64,000 nucleotides of DNA from Apis mellifera (taxonomy: Eukaryota; Arthropoda; Insecta; Hymenoptera; Apidae). The translations under genes and the position numbers were made by a program. Location: contig NC_037647.1 in the NCBI RefSeq assembly GCF_003254395.2, positions 10,111,050-10,175,049 on the forward strand. Reading direction: 5' to 3'. Of the stretch, positions 25,401-37,800 are shown piece after piece (position 1 is the first letter of the stretch; the number at the start of each line of letters is the position of its first letter). Below the pieces are notes generated by a model that was given only the letters and a program-made list of their open reading frames with translations, was not told the DNA's origin and made no database searches.

Positions 25401-28400
25401 TTTGTGAAAAGAAATGTACATGGTAGATGTGTGATTTGAGAGTAATTGAAGATGATTCTGTGATGTAAAGATTCCTTTTTCTAAAAAAGAAAAGAAAATG
25501 TGGAAAAACGTAGAAGGATATTTCCCTTCCTTTCCTATCTTTAAGTGTATTCTAGTCGATGTAATCATTTTATCGTTTCCTTGCGTTCGCCATTTTTACA
25601 ATCTTCAGCGTTGAACGTGTCAAGAGATAAGTGACAAAGGAATTTGAAAGTAAATAGTGGAAAAATAAAAGTAAATGGAATCCTGAAGAGCGTCTTGAAA
25701 AATGAAAATATGTGGAGGATGGAATGATAAATGGAGAATAAAATATAGGACAATAAAGGACAGATATGTTGAATAATTGGAACTTTGTGCATGACTTTAA
25801 ATAATTGAGTAATTGAAAAATGAAAATATGTGAAGGATGGAATGATAAATGGAGAATAAAATACCAATAAAGGGCAGATATGTTGACTGGAACTTTGTGC
25901 ATGATTTCAAATTGGTAATTAATAAATGAAAAATGAAAATGCTTGAACCTTAAAGAAGGGTAGCATAATAAATAGAGATTAAAATGTGAATTGTAAGAAG
26001 GGATTGATTAAACAATCAATGTAAGAAGAATTGCATGATAAAGAAAGAATTGTAAAAGAATTGTAAGATAGATTGAACAACTTTGAGCATAATTTTAATT
26101 GTGTAATTGAAAAGAGCAACGTATCTTGATAAATGAAAAATGGAGGATGATATAATGGATATAATGGAGAATAAAATAAGAACAACTTTGAATATGTAAT
26201 TGAATTGTAGAATATAAAACAGAATGTAAATTATTTGAATCCTAAAAAAGAATAGCATAATAATAATAAAATACCAATAAGGGCAGACACGTTGAAAAAT
26301 TGAAACTTTGAAACAAAGAATAATATAATTGAAAAATGGAATGTGTCTTGAAAAATGGATACAAGGAGAAGGCTTGAACAATGGAATGATAAATAGACAA
26401 TAAAACCAGGAACCATAAAAGTAAGTTAAACAATTGAAACTTAAATTGAACTTTATACTTGACACGTATGGTTGAAAAATGCAGTATATCTTGACAAGTG
26501 AAAATACATACTTGAAAAAAGAATAATAGATAGAGAATAAAATAATACGAACCATAAGAAGAAAGATTTGAAAAATGCAACGTATCTGAAGAAAGAAAAA
26601 TAAGCAGAAACTTAGCTTGAACCTTAAGAAGAATAGCACGATAAATAAAATATAATAAAATATAAATTACGACAGGAGGCACAATTGAACATAATTTATA
26701 GATAAAAAAATTGAAAAATGCAATGTATTTTGAAAGTACATAAAATACTTGAACTCCAAGAAGAGTAGCATATTAAATGAAGAATAAAATACAAACCATA
26801 AAAATATATTAAACAACTGAAACTTTGAATTTTACGTATGATTGAAAAATGCATATCTTGACAAATAAAAGTACAATATACATTCTTCAAAGAAGGACTA
26901 TAGATAGAAAAGGCGGTGAAGTTGAAAAGTGCAACGTATCTTAAAAAAGAAAAATAAGTAGAACACCAGAACTTTTTAAGAAGAAAAGTAGCGTAATAAA
27001 TAGACAATAAAATACAAATTATAAGACACTTTAACTTATACTATATATATACATGTAAAACTTCAATTATACGCTTGAATCTTAAGTAGCATGATAAATA
27101 AGATATAATACAATATAAGTTATAACAGGAGGCACAGTTGAACATAATTTATAGATAAAAAAATTGAAAAATGCATTTTAAGAATACTTAAACTCCAAGA
27201 AGAGTAGCATTCTAAATGAAGAATAAAATAGAAACCATAAGTATTAATCAAAGATATTAATAATATTAATAATGTAATAGATAGAAAAGATTGTAAAATT
27301 GCAAATTATCTTAAAAAAGAAAAATAAGAAACTTAGATTGAACCTTAAGAAGAATAGTATGCTAAATGAAGAATAAAATATAAACCATAAAAGTATTAAT
27401 TAAAGATATTAATAATAGATAGAAAAGATAGTGAAGTTGAAAAATACAATATATCTTAAAAAAGAAAAATAAGAAACTTAGGTTGAACCTTAAGAAGAAT
27501 AGTATGCTAAATAAAGAATAAAATATAAACCATAAAAGTATTAATTAAAGATATTAATAATATGATAGATAGAAAAGATAGTGAAGAAAATTGAAAAATA
27601 CAATATATCTTAAAAAAGAAAAATAAGAAACTTAGCTTGAACCTTAAAAAGAGAAGCATGATAAATAAAATACAATAAAATATAAATAAACATACATTGA
27701 ACATAACTTATAGATAAAAAAATTGAAAAATGTATTTTGAAAATACTTGAACTCCAAGAAGAGTAGCATTCTAAATGAAAAATAAAATACAAACCATAAA
27801 AGTATTAATTAAAGATATTAATAATATATAATAATATTAATAATGTAATAGATAGAAAAGGCGGTGAAATTGAAAAATACAACGTATCTTAAAAAATAAA
27901 ATAAGCAGAAACTTAGCTTATGAAGCTAAGAAGAGAGAAGCTAGCTTGAATCTTAAGAAGAATAGCATGATAAATAAAATACAATAAAATATAAATTATA
28001 ACAGGAGGGACAATTGAACATAACTTATAGATAAAAAAATTGAAAAATGCATTTTGAAAATACATAAAATACAAACTATAACAGTATTAATTAAAGATAT
28101 TAATAGTGCTAATAATAATATAGATAGAAAAGGCGGTGAAGTTGAAAAATACAACATACCTTAAAAAAAAAATAAGAAACTTAGCTTGAACCTTAAGAAG
28201 AGTAACACGATAAATGAAGAATAAAATATAAACCATAAAAGTATTAATTAAAGATATTAATAATATAATAGATAGAAAAGATAATGAAGTTGAAAAATGC
28301 AACGTATCTTAAAAAAGAAAAATAAATAAAAACTTAGCTTGAATCTTAAGAAGACTAGCATGATAAATAAAATATAATAAAATATAAATTATAACAGGAG

Positions 28401-30093
28401 GCACAATTGAACATAATTTATAGATAAAAAAATTGAAAAGTGCATTTTGAAAATACATAAAATACAAATAATAGTATTAATTAAACATATTAATATTAAT
28501 AATAATATAGAAAAGGCGGTGAAGTTGAAAAATGCAACTTTTATCTTAAAAAATAAAAATAAATAGAACACTTGAACTTTTTAAAAAGAAAAGCCAATAA
28601 AATACAAACTATAAGACACTTTAATTTATACTATACATATATACCTATAAAACTTCAATTATATGATTGAACCTTAAATAGCATGATAAATAAGATATAA
28701 TATAATATAAGTTATAACAGGAGGGACAGTTGAACATAACTTATAGATAAAAAAATTGAAAAATGCAAACTATAATAGGATTAATTAAAGATATTAATAG
28801 TACTAATAATAATATAGGTAGAAAAGGCGGTAAAATTGAAAAATGCAACGTTTATCTTAAAAAATAAAAACAAGTAGAACACCTGAACTTTTTAAGAAGA
28901 AAAGACAATAAAATACAAACCATAAGACACTTTAACTTATACTATATATACATATATATACATATAAAACTTCAATTATATGCTTGAACCTTAAATAGCA
29001 TGATAAATAAGATATAATATAATATAAGTTATAACAGGAGGCACAATTGAACATAACTTATAGATAAAAAAATTGAAAAGTGCATTTTGAAAATACATAA
29101 AATACAAACTATAACAGTATTAATTAAACATATTAATAGTACTAATAATAATACAGATAGAAAAGGCGGTAAAATTGAAAAATGCAACTTTTATCTTAAA
29201 AAATAAAAACAAATAGAACACCTGAACTTTTTAAGAAGAAAAGCCAATAAAATACAAATCATAATACGCTTTAACTTATACTACACATATATACCTATAA
29301 AACTTCAATTACACGATTGAAAAAACTGAAAATACACAGAGATAGATAATAGATATATACAAAATACGAACCATAACCGGATGCACGTCTGGAGCATAAC
29401 TTTAACGTTTTAACGTAATCGAAAAAAAATGCGACGAAAACATTATGAAAAATGAAAACGATAAAAAAAAAAAATACGAACCATAGGGGGAGGCGCGTTG
29501 AAATCCGGCTCCGTCGTAGGCGCGCCAGGAGGACATCATGGCGACGTTCTGCGCGTAAAAGGGGGCGGCCGCGGCCGCTGCGAGGCTCGAGTGAGGGTGG
29601 CCGGTGTGCGGATGGGCCGCGTGCGGGTGCGTGTGCGGGTGCGGGTGCGTGTGGCCCGAGTGCGGGCCCATCGCTGCCGCGGCCGCGGCCGCCGCCGCCG
29701 CCGACCCGCTTGCGTGCCCCGCGAGCGCGTGATGCGCCGCGTACGTCTCCACCCCATGCTGCCACGAGGCCGCCGCCGCTGCAGTCTTCTCCCTTCCAAC
29801 CAAATTTCTAAATTATTCATCGATCATCGATCGGTCGAAACGAACCGATATATCGAGCATACATCGATCGAAACGATGAAATCTCCAGTTTAAATAATAT
29901 TCGTGCTTGAAATTATAAATATAATATAAATATTCGTTCTCATAAAGGTATGAGAATGTATAAGAGAATTCGTTATAAGATCACTGGCGTTTTAGAATGG
30001 TAATGAAATTTAATAGATTGGAAAATAAAATTATTAAGGAATTAATTCTAATGATCGGTAACTTTGAAATCTTTTCTACATCTCTGAGAATGA

Positions 30094-30124
<31 letters not shown>

Positions 30125-30618
30125 GAGAGAGAGATGAAGTAAGAATTTTGTTTGTTTACAATTCCTGACGGTTTAATCGTAAGAGGTCACTTTGTCCTGT
30201 AACAGGATCAGAGTGAGACTGGACACTTTGCCATCTGCCGGTAACGCACAGTACTACAAAACTTCAGTCTGCAATCGTATCTCGACGAAAGAACAAAAAA
30301 AAAAAGAATATTATTCCACGCAGCGATAAATCTCGATTATCATATTATCTCGATACAAATTCTCGAGATTGCATCGTCTCGATCGATAAACGGCGAGATC
30401 ACTTACCAAGCAGGCGAGCCAGAGCCGGGGAAGGAATGGTACTGGGCCGCGGCCGCGGCTGCCGCCGCTGTGGCCGCGGACGGGATCGTAGGCCTCGAGG
30501 ACGGCACGTAGACGGGCGCTTGAAGCTGTTGGCCGTGTTGCTGTTGCTGCTGTTGTTGCGACTGTTGTTGGTAATCCGAGCTGGCGCCGTACCCGCTACT
30601 TCCGCCCCCGTGAAACAT
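19403..30618 (-). CDS. pnr: GATA transcription factor pannier
   Basis: This is a GATA4/5/6-type factor that in Drosophila patterns the dorsal ectoderm, heart and sensory bristles with U-shaped and Chip as partners. Exons in transcript order are 30618-30407, 29792-29482, 22206-22034, 21945-21669 and 19764-19403, giving 444 aa in phase. Exon 1 (MFHGGGSSGYGASSDYQQQS...) has Gln and Ala runs. Exon 2 is rich in Ala and His-Pro/His-Thr repeats and ends in QRASPYG/D. Exon 3 holds the N-finger, CVNCGAISTPLWRRDGTGHY to CNAC (C-X2-C-X17-C-X2-C), ending NRPLIKPSKRL. Exon 4 begins TATRR and has the C-finger CTNCGTRTTTLWRRNNEGEP to CNAC, then RPLAMRKDGIQTRKRKPKK. Exon 5 starts ELKGN, has a poly-Gln tract and ends AAAKLLAST. 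Both fingers are, by recall, almost identical to Drosophila Pannier. The 5' boundary of exon 5 was set at 19764 because it is the only acceptor that keeps the frame. The donor after exon 2 is GTTCGT, a weak match. Confidence 0.93.
19765..21668 (-). other. Pannier intron 4
   Basis: An AT-rich intron of about 1.9 kb. I see no exon or structured element in it beyond short TA runs near 19830 and 21520. Confidence 0.6.
22255..24200. repeat. Tandem repeat field, about 119-122 bp units, in pannier intron 2
   Basis: Units begin with a gtaattttgaacaa-type motif at about 22259, 22378, 22496, 22619 and 22738. They share aacttaaatttatataatt and acagatatattcgttctgg. From about 22860 onward the units become irregular and mix with a second block (aaaacataacctataaatgc) that recurs near 23031, 23335, 23860 and 24163. 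This is a local minisatellite within an intron, with no coding content. Confidence 0.85.
24720..25215 (-). promoter_or_regulatory. CpG-rich block in pannier intron 2, candidate alternative promoter/first exon
   Basis: An island rich in CpG and GC trinucleotides, with a GAGA tract at 24744-24768, sits in otherwise AT-rich intron. On the - strand a possible donor (CTCGAG|GTACAT, exon end at 24775) could splice to the exon ending at 22206. The ATG at 22198 (MDFQFGEGRE) would then give a 267-aa product that keeps both zinc fingers. Drosophila pnr is known to make N-terminally different isoforms. The + strand ORFs here are low-complexity and not considered real. The promoter role is inference. Confidence 0.4.
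25285..25400. repeat. Direct duplication of about 58 bp
   Basis: The segment with gatttctaggagatggtaat through tgatttgagaaat occurs twice in succession, at about 25290-25341 and 25349-25400. Confidence 0.8.
25670..29330. repeat. Long degenerate repeat field in pannier intron 2
   Basis: About 3.6 kb is built from related modules on the purine-rich + strand. Examples are acaattgaacataa(tt/ct)tatagataaaaaa at about 26682, 27133, 28010, 28405, 28731 and 29045; gatagaaaaggcggtgaa(g)ttgaaaaa near 26906, 27852, 28121 and 28506; and cttagcttgaaccttaagaa-type blocks. Spacing varies, which suggests repeated unequal exchange of a composite unit. The ORFs read from it have no coding character. Confidence 0.8.
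29793..30406 (-). other. Pannier intron 1
   Basis: A 614-bp intron. It has a (TA)n run at 30096-30121 and a non-repetitive, moderately GC segment at about 30165-30290 that stands out from the AT-rich surroundings but matches nothing I recognise. Confidence 0.55.
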
Positions 30619-31290
30619 CCTCCCCGTGAGCTAACACCGCGGCATCTGGTCGGACAGAGGAAAGAGAGGGCCGCGGTTACTCGAGCGTTTACACTCGCCG
30701 TTCGTGCCACCCCGGCTGGTGCGACGAGGATGGAAGAGGTTCGCGAGGTTCGCCATAGCGGCGGCGAACGCGAGGAGAAGGAAAAATAGGGAGAGAGAAG
30801 AGAGAGAGAGAGAGAGAAGGAGAGGGGAGAGGAGAAGGTTCCCTTCGGGCGGGACGTTGGGCAGGGAGGCAGGAGGCGAAGGGCGGAGGAGTGGGGGAGG
30901 GGGTGAGAAGGGGAGGCACGGAAGGAAGGAAGGAAGGAAGGAAGGAAGGAAGGAAGACCGTGGATTCTAGAGGAAGGTCGTCGAAGATCGGAGAGGAGGA
31001 GAGAGAGAGAGCGAGAGAGAGAGAGAGAGACGAAAGGGGATGGAGAAGAGGGAGAGCGAGACAGAGAGCGCAGCCGCGTCTCCACCTTCGAGGCGCGACT
31101 CCGCATCGAGTGGTAGAATCGGAGATACAGGATAGCGGCCATCGCAGCCACGAATAAGATCCCGTGTAGGCGGGACCAAAGCTCCGCCGCTTTCGCGTCT
31201 ACGCGGTTCCGCGAACGCGTCTCCTCTTCCTCTTCGAGGTCGGGATTCCTCGGCCGGTTCCACCATCTCTGTGTCATCCGATTTCAAGTT
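30619..31290 (-). promoter_or_regulatory. pnr: Pannier 5' leader/promoter with GAGA and AAGG tracts
   Basis: GC- and purine-rich sequence (on the + strand) directly upstream of the pannier ATG. It has (GA)n at about 30789-30822 and 30990-31030 and (AAGG)n at 30917-30953. Long ORFs here, such as a 292-aa one on the - strand, are Ser/Arg/Leu-rich by composition and have no domain. GAGA tracts near developmental promoters are often bound by GAGA factor in insects. The promoter role is inferred from position. Confidence 0.45.
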
Positions 31291-31462
31291 ACTTATATCG
31301 TAATATACTTAATGATCATAGAAAGAAATAAGATTATAAGAGATCTATCTCTAATAATCTATCTCTAAGAGTCTCAAATTCTATGGAAATTGATCAACGA
31401 TTTTCGAAATTACCTCGCTATTTCGTCGAGAACGTGAACATCATATGGATACGTAAGTTGCG

Positions 31463-31515
<53 letters not shown>

Positions 31516-34500
31516 ACGAGAAATCGAGACAGTTCATCAACGATTCGAGAAAGGATCGTCGAGACTAACGAGTTTCCTGAGCGAGCTGTCTAACGCGAAG
31601 GATTCGCGGTAAAGGGCTTTAATGGGAACCGGTTAGAAGTTTAATCGTGTTTCGGACGGTGGACCGGCGGTAGAGCGGCGGCGGGGCAAGCGAGCGAGCG
31701 AGCGAGCATCTGGCGCCAGGCCGAAGTTCGCGTTTCAGGGGCGAGAGGGGTCGCGAGATCGAAGAGGAAGCAGCTATCGTGACTATCGCGGCCGCGCAGT
31801 TCGGCCGATTGACATGGATGCGCGCGTCCTCGAGAGAGTCGTTAAAAAGGAGCGTGAAAGACTGGAGCGTGAAAAAGGTTGGAAAGGACCGGGCGGCCAC
31901 TCGGCCGGCTCATCGATACGAAGCGACGCTAATGGGAATAACGTTCTCTCCGTCCATCGTTGTCGCGCTCTTTCCTTTTTTTTCCCCAACCCGGACTCGT
32001 CTCATCCCGACTCTCCACTCAGCTTTGCTCGCATCTATTTCCCCCTCCTTTTTCGTCTCTTCGGTCGTCAGCCTTCGGACGAGTGACTAGAGACGAAACG
32101 AAACGAAAGTGAATACACATGTATATAAATGTACAGGGATTTCTCTACGAGACTGATTAATCGTTTCGAATCGTCTACCGCTTCTCCCTCCAACTCCGAG
32201 CTTCCGTACGAAACCTTTCTCTTTATTCGATTTAAAAGTATTTTAAAGTTCGCCGCTTGATGGACAAGTGTGAACGGAGGCGAGAGTCGAAGCGAGTCGA
32301 GTCGAGTCGAGTCGAGTCGAGTCGATTCGCGAGGAGTCGATTCCATTCGATACTAATCGGATCGAGTCAAAGTCCATCCCGCCGCTAGTGTCGCCGGATG
32401 GGCCGATCGTTGGATGGCCGAGGCGCCACGGCGCCGACCGCGTAGAAGGGTTTTCTTGTAGCCCGGTCGTAGCCCGGTCGTAGCAAACCGACTCACACTC
32501 TCGCACGCTCCGTCTCTCTTCATTCCTTCCTCTCGTCGCGTCGGCCACTTTGTTCTTCCGATATATTCGCGGCCACGGGATTCCTATTCGGGATCAACCG
32601 TATTTATCATTTCCGCGATTCCTTGCGAAATTCAAACTTTCTTTCTCTCCTTCTATTACTCGTCGATTTTAACCGAATTCGTCGCGAATTCGTTTGAGAG
32701 GAACAAGGAGAGCAGACGAGCGAGGTATATATCTGCACGTGTGTGTTTATATACGTGGCCGACAATTAAGATTGGTGTCAGGTTTCATTCGGTACGCTCG
32801 AAGCTTCCATTTCCAAGTATTGGTGGGGATAACGACGGACGTTTAAGCGAGCAAAACACGAAAGTATCATAACCTCTATTTCTCTCCTTTTCCTTTCTTA
32901 CTTTCTTGGACGATCTTTTCTATGCTTCGAATAAACTAATCGATTTCGTGACGTTATTTAAATCGTCATCAATTATTATCAATTATTCAAGCATCTAAGT
33001 TTTAAGGTGAGTATAGGATATCTTATATAAACTATTACAAATAGATGTTTTTTTTTCTCGTCCATGTTGTCAGGTTTACCGAAGAGCGGAAGGAACGATC
33101 CAGTGTGAACGGCCCTTTCGGTAACCTGATACCGAAGATGCAAACTCGAGATAAGATTCCTCGGAAATTGCGCTCCAGTCCAGTTTCGGCACGCGCCTCT
33201 CTCATCTCCCCGTCCTTCCACGGCGTGGCTCCATTGACAGGCGCACGCGAGCTTATCTGCACTTTGGAATCTCTACGAGATTCACTACGCTTCCGACTTC
33301 TTTCCTCTCCGTCGCTCTTTCGCGATCGTCAAACGTAACGTCGCCACGCATCTCGATGTGTGGGAACGCGATCAATTATTTTAACGCGCGCGGATTATGT
33401 TATATAACGGTTGTTGGCGTAAATACTCGCGTAAATAATAATAACGCATAAATTCATTTATTCGTTCACGTGTGCTTACGCCTCGACGAGCGTGACGCCG
33501 AGAACGCTGGAAAGAAAGAAAAAAAAAAAAAATGTTACGACGAGGAAGATGATATTGGAAGGAAGAAGAAGGAAGGAAGAGACAAGGTGTCGGTGTCTGT
33601 GCGCGTTGGAAGCGTGTGCGTGCGTTAGTAGAGAAACGACTGATGAGACAAACGGACCCGAGAAATCGAAGAAAGGAAAAAGAAGGATGGATTCGTACCT
33701 GAGAATTGTGAGAATTTTTTGCTATCTGATCTTTAAATTTCCTCTATTTCTATGGATTGAAATTGAAATAAATATTGCGAAAGAGTAGAAGGCTAGTAAT
33801 TAAGTGGTTTGTTGTTATTTATCGTCGCGTTTCAAGAAATTATTTCCACAAGTATGAAGAATATTTTTTTATTTAAAATATTACGAGAATTTATTTTGAT
33901 GAAAGAAGTTTAAGAAGTTTCGTTGGAAAAAAACTAATGCAATCTACTTACCGATCGATCTACTCTTCCTTGAAAATGGAAATAAATAAAAATAAAAATC
34001 GAAATATAAATTCTTTTAAAAGGATCAAAAAAAAATATTAATCGAGAATAAATCGAAAGAAAAAAAAAAACTATCGAAAAATACTTCGATCGAAGAAAGA
34101 ATCGATTGAAAAGGATTCTATCGAAGAGATGAAGATCGATCGAGAGCGTTTCGATGTATCGCGTATCGAAGCGACGGCCGATGCGCAAACCAGTCGCTTT
34201 TATACATCGACCAACTTCGTTCACCGACGCTTAGAAACTATTTAAAGAATTTCTTATGCTCGCTTATCGGCAGTAATTAGACTCATTGCGATGTTCGGAA
34301 GTGGCGATGGAGGCGGACGCGAAAAACAAGTGTCTTCTCGTTTCGAGTTTATTAAGAACGGTGAAACGGCCGAGAAAATAGGTCGTTGCGAGTGGCCGAG
34401 CTCGTTTAATGGCTCACACGTACGCTCGTGTCCCGGATGCACCTATCTTTTTAGTATCCTCGCTCCTCGCGTTTCGAATCGAGTTTTTTCTACCAAGTTA

Positions 34501-34900
34501 GTTAGTTTATTGCCGGATTCCTTCGAAATCGCGGCCGGTTGTTAGTGGTGGCCAGCGATACGAACGAAGAGTTATCGACAAAGCGAGTGAAGTTGCACCT
34601 TAACGATCAGCTTTGTGGAGAGTTAAAGTGCGAGCGTAAAAAAGTTCGCTTGGAGACAACTGGCGACCCTTGGAGTGGAAAAAATATTGCGTAACTCGTC
34701 ACATTTTCAAATGTGGTTAAAAAAAAAAAAATAAGTGTCGCATTGTTGTTTCGAAGATTAATGTTTTTAACCTAACCTTCGCAACTTACAATAATTCTCA
34801 ATATAATTTACGACCGTGTTTCTCGTCACAAGGTAAGGAGGATCGAAGAGGTCGCCACTGTTTTATCATCGGAGCATTCCCTTTTTCTAAATATCTACAT
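31291..34900. other. Intergenic region upstream of pannier
   Basis: No supported gene. It contains (TA)n at 31461-31512, a pentameric gagtc/tcgag tract at about 32288-32326, and otherwise CpG-rich unique sequence. ORFs on both strands overlap heavily and look like chance products of GC-rich DNA. Confidence 0.5.
31461..31512. repeat. (TA)n microsatellite
   Basis: About 25 uninterrupted TA dinucleotides in the intergenic region upstream of pannier. Confidence 0.9.
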
Positions 34901-34929
34901 AATCGTCCCGATAGCACACTTACTCATCG

Positions 34930-34972
34930 ACACTCGAACCACAGATTGGGAACCACTGGTCTAAACCAAGCC
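34930..34972 (-). mobile_element. Solo hAT-like transposon terminus
   Basis: Read on the - strand, 34962 down to about 34938 gives CAGTGGTTCCCAATCTGTGG, which closely resembles terminal inverted repeats of hAT transposons (cagtggttcccaa...). The flanking 8 bases (ggtctaaa side) could be one copy of a target-site duplication. I did not find the partner terminus or any transposase, so this is probably a truncated relic. Confidence 0.45.
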
Positions 34973-36190
34973 AGAATTTTCCAATTTCAATTACCTTTAA
35001 GAATCTTTCAGCCAACATTCTCGAGTAAATATACTTCTTTTTTTTTTTTTTTTTTTTTAAAAAATAACGACCGTCTCCACGAAAGCGAACGAGATCTCGA
35101 TCTCGCGCGCATACGAAATAACGAGGCGTGCTCGTAAATATCAGAAGCGACGACCGTACACCCGCGTTTCCACGATCCCGCGTATACGCGCAAATCCAAC
35201 CAACAACGAATCTCTTCCGTTTGCCTCTTAATCGGGGAACACCGATTTGAATCGACTAGAATCCGAATCGAGTTTCTCCTTCTTGCTTCTTGTTTCTTAA
35301 CGATGACTCGTCGCAATTATTGTTATTATTATTATTTTTTAAATAGCATCGATCGAGCTTTATAAACTTCTCCCTTAAACCGCATCTATTTTTTTTTTAT
35401 GTCACGTGTCATATTGTCACATTGTCGTCGTGTATATATATATATATATATATAATATAACGTTTTCTTTTTTTTTATCATTGTATATGAAGGAGAGAGA
35501 TCGAAATTCTTTTTTCGACAGAAATAAAGCGTTCAAATATAAAATAAATCGATTCTGTATTTTTCGACGTACGTAGTTCATATTCACACGGTTAATGAAC
35601 AATATACGCGTGACAAGTGTAAACCCACCTTTATGATGGAGACGCGCGTGAAAAAAAGAAGGGGGAGGAGGGGGGGAAAGAGAAAGGGACGAATGAAAAA
35701 CGAGCGCGATCCGCGACACCTGGTTTACCTACTTACGCCTACTTTGGGCAACTCCTCGTCAAAAGTTTCCCTTCGCAGAGAAAACGAGCGGAAAAACGGA
35801 AAGCTTACATTGATTGGCTCGCGCGGGGATACGGTTGATAAGAGCGGTTCCTCGCCGCCGATTTAAATATTTATGAATTATAGAGTGGCTCGCCTTGTAG
35901 TTGGGAAATTTTTGCGGGCCGGGTGTATGAACCGGGAAGCGTGTAGTACGGCTTCACACTCACCCCCACCTCCATCTTTCCCTATTCATTGCACGACTCT
36001 AAAGGAGATTTATCGCATCCAGCGAATCGAGCGGCCGAGAGAAAAGTTCACGACTCGCAGGCATTCCCGCGTTTCCAGCTAGGAGACGGAGTGTCGGTGA
36101 GCATCCTGGGCATCGAGAAATCCTATTTTTTTTTTTTCTTTTTTTTTTAAGCCGAGTCTTAAAAAAAGGCAAGATCGACCGAGTCGAGGA
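34973..36190. other. Intergenic region, no gene seen
   Basis: It has a poly-T run at 35037-35059, a (TA)n tract at about 35432-35460 and a poly-T/A patch at about 36127-36150. No coding sequence is supported. Confidence 0.5.
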
Positions 36191-36194
36191 GAAT

Positions 36195-37800
36195 TTCTCT
36201 TGGAATTTAATCCAAACATAACCTAATTTAATCTAACCTCGAGAAATACAAATGTGTATTATTTTTATTCGTTTGAGATTGGAATAATTTTTTCGATGAG
36301 ATCGATTCAAATTCGAAAGGAATTTAGTTCGAACATAACCTCGAAAAATACAAATGTGTATTATTTTTATTCGTTTAATTGAGATAATTTGGAATAATGA
36401 TGAGATCGATTCAAATGCCGGTTCGAAAAGAATTTAATTCAAACATAACCTCGAAAAATACAAATGTGTATTATTTGTATTCGTTTAATTGAGATTGGAA
36501 TAATGATGAGATCGACTCAAGAAGATGATTCGATTCGAAAAGAATTTAATTCAAATATAATTTAATTTCAAAAAATACAAATATGTATTATTTTTATTCG
36601 TTTAATTGAGATTGGAATAATCTTTTCGATGAGATAGATTCAAATGATTCGGTTCGAAAAGAATTTAATTCACATAATTCAAACATAACCTCAAAAAATA
36701 CAAATATGTATTATTTTTATTTGTTTAATTGAGATCGGAATCATCTTTTCGATAAGATCGATTTAAATTCCGGTTCGAAAAGAATTTATAATAGTTCGAA
36801 CATAACCTAACTTAATCCAACCTCGCGGAAAATACAAATATGTATTATTTTATTCGTTTGAGATTGGAATAATTTTTTCGATGAGATCGATTCAAATCGG
36901 TTTGAAAAGAATTTAATTCAAACATAACCTCGAAAAATACAAATATGTATTATTTTTATTCATTTAAGATTGGAATAATTTTTTCGATGAGATCGATTCA
37001 AATGTCGGTTCGAAAAGAATTTATAATAGTTCGAACGTAACCTAACTTAATCCAACCTCGCGGAAAATACAAATATGTATTATTTTATTCGTTTAATTGA
37101 GATTGAAATAATGATGAGATCGAGTCAAGAAGATGATTCGATTCGAAAAGAATTTAATTCAAACATAACCTAATTTAGCTTCAAAAAATTCGTTTAATTG
37201 GAATCATCTTTTCGATAAGATCGATTCAAATGATTCGGTTCGAAAAGAATTTAGTTCGAACATAACCTAATTTAATCCAACCTCGCGGAAAATATGTATT
37301 ATTTTTATTCGTTTAATTGAGATTGGAATAATGATGAGATCGAGTCAAGAAGATGATTCGATTCGAAAAGAATTTAATTCAAACATAACCTAATTTAGCT
37401 TCAAAAAATTCGTTTAATTGGAATCATCTTTTCGATAAGATCGATTCAAATGATTCGGTTCGAAAAGAATTTAGTTCGAACATAACCTAATTTAATCCAA
37501 CCTCGCGGAAAATATGTATTATTTTTATTCGTTTAATTGAGATTGGAATAATGATGAAATCGATTCAAGAAGATGATTCGATTCGAAAAGAATTTAATTC
37601 AAACATAACCTAATTTAACCTCAAAAAATACAAATATTATTTTTATTAGTTTAATTGAAATTGGAATAATGATGAGATTTAAATGCCGATTCGAGAAGAA
37701 TTTAGACATACTTTAATTAAATATAATCGAAAATGAATTATCGAAATATAAATTATTTTTGAGAGATCATCTTTTCGATAAGATCGATTCAAGAATAATT
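36195..37800. repeat. Tandem repeat array with a 220-bp higher-order unit
   Basis: Units of roughly 100-110 bp share cgttcaaacataacct-type text, caaatatgtattatttttat, tcgtttaattgagattggaa and gaaaagaattta. In the distal part a composite unit repeats at an exact 220-bp spacing: the gagatcgagtcaagaagatg block at 37121 and 37341, and its variant at 37561, with nearly identical sequence between them. Each unit contains aacataacctaa. No coding function is visible. Confidence 0.88.

Noticed and set aside
25670..29330. Repeat field as a possible CRISPR-like or satellite array
   Set aside because: Repeats are degenerate, variably spaced and intronic in an animal gene. There are no uniform spacers and no associated genes.
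30399..31277. 292-aa ORF on the - strand upstream of pannier
   Set aside because: It overlaps pannier exon 1 in another frame and consists of Ser/Leu/Arg runs from GA and AAGG repeats.
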